Shown here: piece after piece, positions 60,042-64,000 of the stretch
Position numbering within the stretch: position 1 is the stretch's first letter
Layout: the number at the start of each line of letters is the position of its first letter
Origin: Peribacillus sp. FSL H8-0477
GTDB taxonomy: Bacteria > Bacillota > Bacilli > Bacillales > DSM-1321
DNA length: 64,000 bases
Reading direction: 5' to 3'
NCBI RefSeq assembly: GCF_038002765.1
Contig: NZ_JBBODE010000002.1
Location: 1,240,001-1,304,000, forward strand
Notes under the pieces: model-generated
Database searches by the model: none
Seen by the model: only the letters and a program-made list of their open reading frames with translations
Told to the model about the DNA's origin: nothing
Translations under genes and position numbers: made by a program

Positions 60042-60113
60042 TTAAGCGATTGTCTTTTTTCTCAGTAAATCCTGCCACTGTTTTTGCAGCTTTTTACGTA
60101 GTCTTTTTAACAT
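60042..60113 (-). CDS. Basic amphipathic micropeptide, 23 aa
   Basis: ATG at 60,113 is preceded on the minus strand by AAGGGGAGTG at 8 nt, an excellent ribosome binding site. The product MLKRLRKKLQKQWQDLLRKK-TIA is strongly basic with a regular hydrophobic face, like a membrane-surface helix or antimicrobial-like peptide. A hairpin follows its stop. I do not recognise it; it could be a toxin-like, regulatory or simply small housekeeping peptide. Confidence 0.5.
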   Translation of the reverse strand: MLKRLRKKLQKQWQDLLRKKTIA

Positions 60114-60397
60114 CCCGATCACACTCCCCTTAAGTATTATTGTAAAGGATTATTAAATAAAGTAAATACGTCTTTAAAGGGTTCCCAGTTGAATGGGCTA
60201 AGGAAAAAAATCAATAGTCATAAATGGCCTGTCCACATTCTCTATATAAATAGTATATGCTCGAATTCGAATGACTATCAGGAATATAACGATTTGTATA
60301 CTGAAGCATAGTAATCCCTTGACTAATTTGCAGGACAAGGATTAAATAAGTAGATAATATCTACTTGAATCTTTTACATATGAAAGCAGGGATTATA

Positions 60398-61168
60398 TTG
60401 AAAAAGATTGTGTTCTTTGATATAGATGGAACGCTATTAGATCACGAAAAAAAATTACCAGCTTCTACAAAGAAAGCAATTAAGGATCTTCAAGATAAGG
60501 GTGTATTCGTTGCGATTGCTACGGGAAGAGCTCCGTTTATGTTTGAACCGCTTCGCGAGGAATTAGGGATCGACTCGTTTGTAAGTTTTAACGGTCAATT
60601 TGTCGTCTTTGAGAATGAGGTTGTCTATCGCAATCCATTGCCAAGAGCGGAATTGACTCGAATTCATGAGCAAGCTGAAAATGAGCAAAAAGCTATGGTA
60701 TTTATGAATGATAAAACAATGAAGGCTAGTGCGAAAGGTTGCGAACGTGTTACTGAAGCATTAGGTTCTTTACGGTTTCCATATCCCGAATGCAGTCCGG
60801 AATTTTATCAAGATAATGATATTTACCAAGCACTATTATTTACTACAGCAGAAGAAGATCAACAAATTATCCATGACTATGCTGATTTACACTTTATCCG
60901 CTGGCATGAATTTTCAACAGATGTCTTACCAGCCGGCGGTTCAAAAGCAGAAGGAATTAAAAGATTTATTGAACGGACAGATTTCCGTATGGAAGATGTA
61001 TATGCATTCGGAGATGGGTTAAATGATATTGAGATGCTAGGAACCGTAGGGCACGGTATCGCTATGGGAAACGCTCTTGATGAGGTTAAGAAACATGCTG
61101 AATTCGTAACAAAGGATGTAGATGATTCAGGTATTTTATACGGCTTAAAGCATATGGGCCTTTTATAA
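60398..61168 (+). CDS. ykrA: HAD-superfamily (Cof-type) phosphatase YkrA
   Basis: 256 aa. Motif I is FFDIDGTLLD (~5-14), motif II in AIATGRAP (~40), catalytic Lys in PAGGSKAEGIKRF (~185) and motif IV in AFGDGLNDIEMLGTVGHGIAMGNA (~207). The C2 cap makes it a Cof/YkrA-type phosphatase acting on small phosphometabolites. The TTG at 60,398 with AGCAGGG 7 nt upstream gives a product of the B. subtilis length. In B. subtilis a peptide deformylase gene follows; here it does not. Confidence 0.87.
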   Translation: MKKIVFFDIDGTLLDHEKKLPASTKKAIKDLQDKGVFVAIATGRAPFMFEPLREELGIDSFVSFNGQFVVFENEVVYRNPLPRAELTRIHEQAENEQKAMVFMNDKTMKASAKGCERVTEALGSLRFPYPECSPEFYQDNDIYQALLFTTAEEDQQIIHDYADLHFIRWHEFSTDVLPAGGSKAEGIKRFIERTDFRMEDVYAFGDGLNDIEMLGTVGHGIAMGNALDEVKKHAEFVTKDVDDSGILYGLKHMGLL

Positions 61169-61181
61169 CAGTCAGGAGAAA

Positions 61182-61215
61182 AAGAGTGCAGTGATCCGTC
61201 TGCACTCTTCTTTTG
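61182..61215 (+). terminator. Terminator after ykrA
   Basis: AAGAGTGCAG / CTGCACTCTT stem with an 8-nt loop and CTTTTG tail. Confidence 0.8.
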
Positions 61216-61324
61216 TGTAGGGACAATTAATTTAAATACTATGTATAAACGAGTTTTGCTAACGTATACTTAATTGTTAATTTATCTAAATGGATAATTA
61301 AGGTATAATGTGGTGAGGTTCTTG

Positions 61325-61401
61325 ATGGCTTATAAAAGAAGTACTAAGCGCAAAATTTCGGCAGAAAAAGAGTGGATATCCGCTTAAGTTGCACTTAGTA
61401 C
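61325..61401 (+). other. 20-codon frame inside a stable stem-loop
   Basis: A TATAAT near 61,304 and a GTGAGG site precede ATG 61,325, which opens MAYKRSTKRKISAEKEWISA with a TAA at 61,385. GTACTAAG-C-GCAA (61,341-61,353) pairs with TTGC-A-CTTAGTAC (61,389-61,401). The short frame is mostly within the stem, so this may be a structured RNA or leader peptide rather than a gene. Confidence 0.3.
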
Positions 61402-61466
61402 CATAAAATTTTATTAAAATCATCATATTTTCTTGAATTAAGGGTAAAGAAGGTAAGTCATTTAAT

Positions 61467-61655
61467 TCAGCATAGACAAGCTCCAACGATAATCAGCAGG
61501 ATGAATAGGACAACAATTAAAGCAAAACCGCTGCCGAATCCTCCTCCTCCGCCGCAGCCGCAGCCTCCTCCGCCAGCGTAACCATATCCATAGCTTGGTG
61601 CAGGTGAAATAGGGTAACAGCAATCCATTCCTTGACCTTGACCTCCGTAATACAT
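61467..61655 (-). CDS. yjcZ: YjcZ-family sporulation peptide
   Basis: 62 aa. The N-terminal half is Gly/Tyr/Pro/Cys-rich (MDCCYPISPAPSYGYGYAGGGGCGCGGGGG), and the C-terminal half is a single hydrophobic helix FALIVVLFILLIIVGACLC, the hallmark of the YjcZ family of sporulation-associated membrane peptides. ATG follows CCTGGAGGTAT. Multiple paralogues are common in Bacillus; the exact name is family-level only. Confidence 0.8.
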   Translation of the reverse strand: MYYGGQGQGMDCCYPISPAPSYGYGYAGGGGCGCGGGGGFGSGFALIVVLFILLIIVGACLC

Positions 61656-61830
61656 AGGCGATACCTCCAGGTTTATTTATAACCATCCCTGTTGGAATGA
61701 TTTCTATCAGCCTATGCACATGAGCGGAATAGGTGTAGGCTTGCGCCTACTCATGGGGAGATTTTGAGAATTCGGGCTTGAACTGTTGAATTAAATGTAA
61801 AAAGAGAAAAATGTAACTGGGGGAATTGAT

Positions 61831-62484
61831 GTGTTTAAATACGGAAAAATTATGTTGGCTTTTCTAATGACGATGGGAGTTCTTGCAGGTTGTACAGGTG
61901 GCGCAGCACCTGAAGAAGAAATACATACAGTATTAGAAAATGCCATACAAAAAGAGAATGAATTTGAGAAACAACAAAAACCACTTGTTGAATTAGAGAA
62001 TGAAGAGAAAGAACTATATGAACAAATTACCACTCTTGGGATGAAAGAATATGATCAAATTGTTGAACTTTCCGATGAAGCATTAGCAAATTTAGACGAA
62101 CGTAACAAATTGATTGAAAAAGAAAGAACGAGTATCAAGAATTCAGAAAAGGAATTTGAAAAGATTGATGAACATATCGAAGCCATAGAAGATAAACAGG
62201 TAAAACAAGAAGTTCAAACCCTTAAAGGAACGATGGAAAAAAGATATAAGGATCATGAGGTACTATATACATCCTACCAAACCAGTTTAGATCATGACCG
62301 TGAACTGTATGAACTGTTTAAAAAAGAAGATTTAAAAATGGATGAACTATCCGCTCAAATTGATAAAATCAATAGTGCCTATCAAGAAGTAATAAAAGCG
62401 AATGAAGAATTTAATGCCAGTACGGAATTATATAACAAGCAGAAAGCAAGCTTTTACAAAACAGCTGAAATTAAAACAGAATAA
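61831..62484 (+). CDS. ykyA: YkyA-family lipoprotein
   Basis: 217 aa. GTG 61,831 follows CTGGGGGAAT. Signal peptide with lipobox VLAGC at ~16-21, then an almost entirely helical, Glu/Lys-rich mature part with heptad-like repeats (ENAIQKENEFEKQQKPLVELENEEKELYEQI and so on), predicted to form coiled coils. This matches YkyA, a putative cell-wall-binding lipoprotein located just before pdhA in B. subtilis. Function unknown. Confidence 0.85.
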   Translation: MFKYGKIMLAFLMTMGVLAGCTGGAAPEEEIHTVLENAIQKENEFEKQQKPLVELENEEKELYEQITTLGMKEYDQIVELSDEALANLDERNKLIEKERTSIKNSEKEFEKIDEHIEAIEDKQVKQEVQTLKGTMEKRYKDHEVLYTSYQTSLDHDRELYELFKKEDLKMDELSAQIDKINSAYQEVIKANEEFNASTELYNKQKASFYKTAEIKTE

Positions 62485-62492
62485 AAAAATTT

Positions 62493-62521
62493 AAGAAGCA
62501 GCCAGCTGGCTGCTTCTTTTT
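62493..62521 (+). terminator. Terminator after ykyA
   Basis: A perfect 26-nt palindrome beginning AAGAAGCAGCC and ending GGCTGCTTCTT, followed by TTT. Confidence 0.85.
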
Positions 62522-62778
62522 GTCCATTTTCCTGCGATAATTTTATTCAAATAATAATTATGTCGAATTTTGGATTATTGGGTTAAAGGAAATAGAGGTT
62601 GGTTAATCTAAATAGGGTAGTATAAATTATAGTGGTGTAAAGTTAGGAACCATAATTATAGAAAGGATTGTTATGATACAGATTGTATAAATGATATATA
62701 ACAGATTTTTAAAAAGCAGATTTATTTTCAAGTCAAAAGGCAGATAACAAAGAAGTTTTCTTTAATAACACTATGTAT

Positions 62779-62808
62779 TTGACGAAACTTTAGGTAATGC
62801 TGTAAACT
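62779..62808 (+). promoter_or_regulatory. Putative pdhA promoter
   Basis: TTGACG (62,779-62,784), 18 nt, TAAACT (62,803-62,808). About 200 nt before the pdhA ATG, implying a long leader. Confidence 0.4.
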
Positions 62809-62859
62809 AAAAAAGAATAAAGCGTTGTATCATCTTTTTTTTCTTAAAAACTGATACAG

Positions 62860-62877
62860 AAACGGTATATACCGTTT
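62860..62877. promoter_or_regulatory. Perfect 18-bp palindrome AAACGGTATATACCGTTT
   Basis: Every base pairs with its mirror. It lies ~50 nt downstream of the putative pdhA -10 and 130 nt upstream of the ATG. No U-tract follows, so it is more like a protein-binding site than a terminator. Binding protein unknown. Confidence 0.55.
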
Positions 62878-62997
62878 AATTGCATGTTCATGTTTGCCTT
62901 CACTATAGATGGGAAAAGTACATCGAACAGGATTATTCATGAAAATAAAATGAAACAGGGCTTTATAGAATCATATAAAACCTTTTTGAAAGGATGA

Positions 62998-64000
<1,003 letters not shown>

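Noticed and set aside
59794..60078. 95-codon minus-strand frame across the structured element
   Set aside because: It runs through the hairpins, has no good ribosome binding site, and overlaps the better-supported 23-aa peptide in another frame.

Overview
The window looks like chromosome from a low-GC, endospore-forming Bacillaceae species. It carries an alpha/beta-type small acid-soluble spore protein, a YjcZ-type sporulation peptide, AAGGAGG-type ribosome binding sites, frequent TTG/GTG starts and U-tailed terminators. Much of the gene order follows the Bacillus subtilis interval from sspD to pdhA: ktrD, ykrP, a KinE-like kinase, an MhqR-like regulator, ykvI, ykvS, ptsHI, ykwC, patA, cheV, ykyB, ykuE, ykuI, ykuJ, darB (ykuL), ccpC, dapH, dapL, ykuT, yknUV, ktrC, rnjA/rpoY, ykrA, ykyA and pdhA. 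No insertion sequence, prophage, CRISPR array, tRNA or rRNA was recognised.

Region by region. Positions 1-2,250 hold the end of an N/Q/K-rich protein, sspD and the potassium channel gene ktrD. Positions 2,365-9,560 are an accessory cluster: ACAD10/11-type acyl-CoA dehydrogenase, SDR, acyl-CoA ligase, hot-dog thioesterase, APH-fold kinase, ComB phosphatase and quinone oxidoreductase, preceded by a cre-like site and an inverted repeat. Positions 9,690-15,720 hold two tiny coupled genes, a B12-type radical SAM protein and the lactate module lutR/lutABC with a LutR-type operator. Positions 15,720-25,110 carry ykrP, a four-PAS histidine kinase, an MFS/MhqR divergent pair with a consensus promoter and MhqR-like box, an exact 21-bp-period repeat array, an M3 peptidase, ykvI and a lipoprotein. 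Positions 25,330-28,830 hold ykvS, a PilZ/membrane peptide/sigma factor group and a FetAB-type ABC transporter. Positions 28,930-36,250 have ptsHI, a catalytically atypical SDR, ykwC, patA, corA and an RDD protein. Positions 36,350-46,800 are the cheV-to-darB segment, with paired fluoride channels, a Tat-dependent phosphoesterase, an SLC13 transporter, the degenerate EAL protein YkuI and several very small genes. Positions 46,880-57,830 carry two transporters, ccpC, dapH-dapL, ykuT, yknUV and ktrC. The last 6 kb hold rpoY-rnjA with a structured GC-rich element upstream, ykrA, yjcZ, ykyA and the start of pdhA.

How the genes connect. PatA, DapH and DapL together cover the acetylated diaminopimelate branch of lysine and cell wall synthesis. 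KtrD and KtrC are the channel and gating subunits of one potassium uptake system, and KtrC and DarB are both known cyclic di-AMP receptors. PtsH and PtsI are the general PTS proteins, and HPr(Ser-P) is the CcpA cofactor that would act at the cre-like sites found here. The most novel-looking unit is the 2.4-9.6 kb cluster. It appears to be a split bacterial version of the human ACAD10/11 kinase-dehydrogenase and resembles the Pseudomonas lva logic of phosphorylation-assisted dehydration of hydroxyacyl-CoAs, here with a ComB-type phosphatase inside the same operon.
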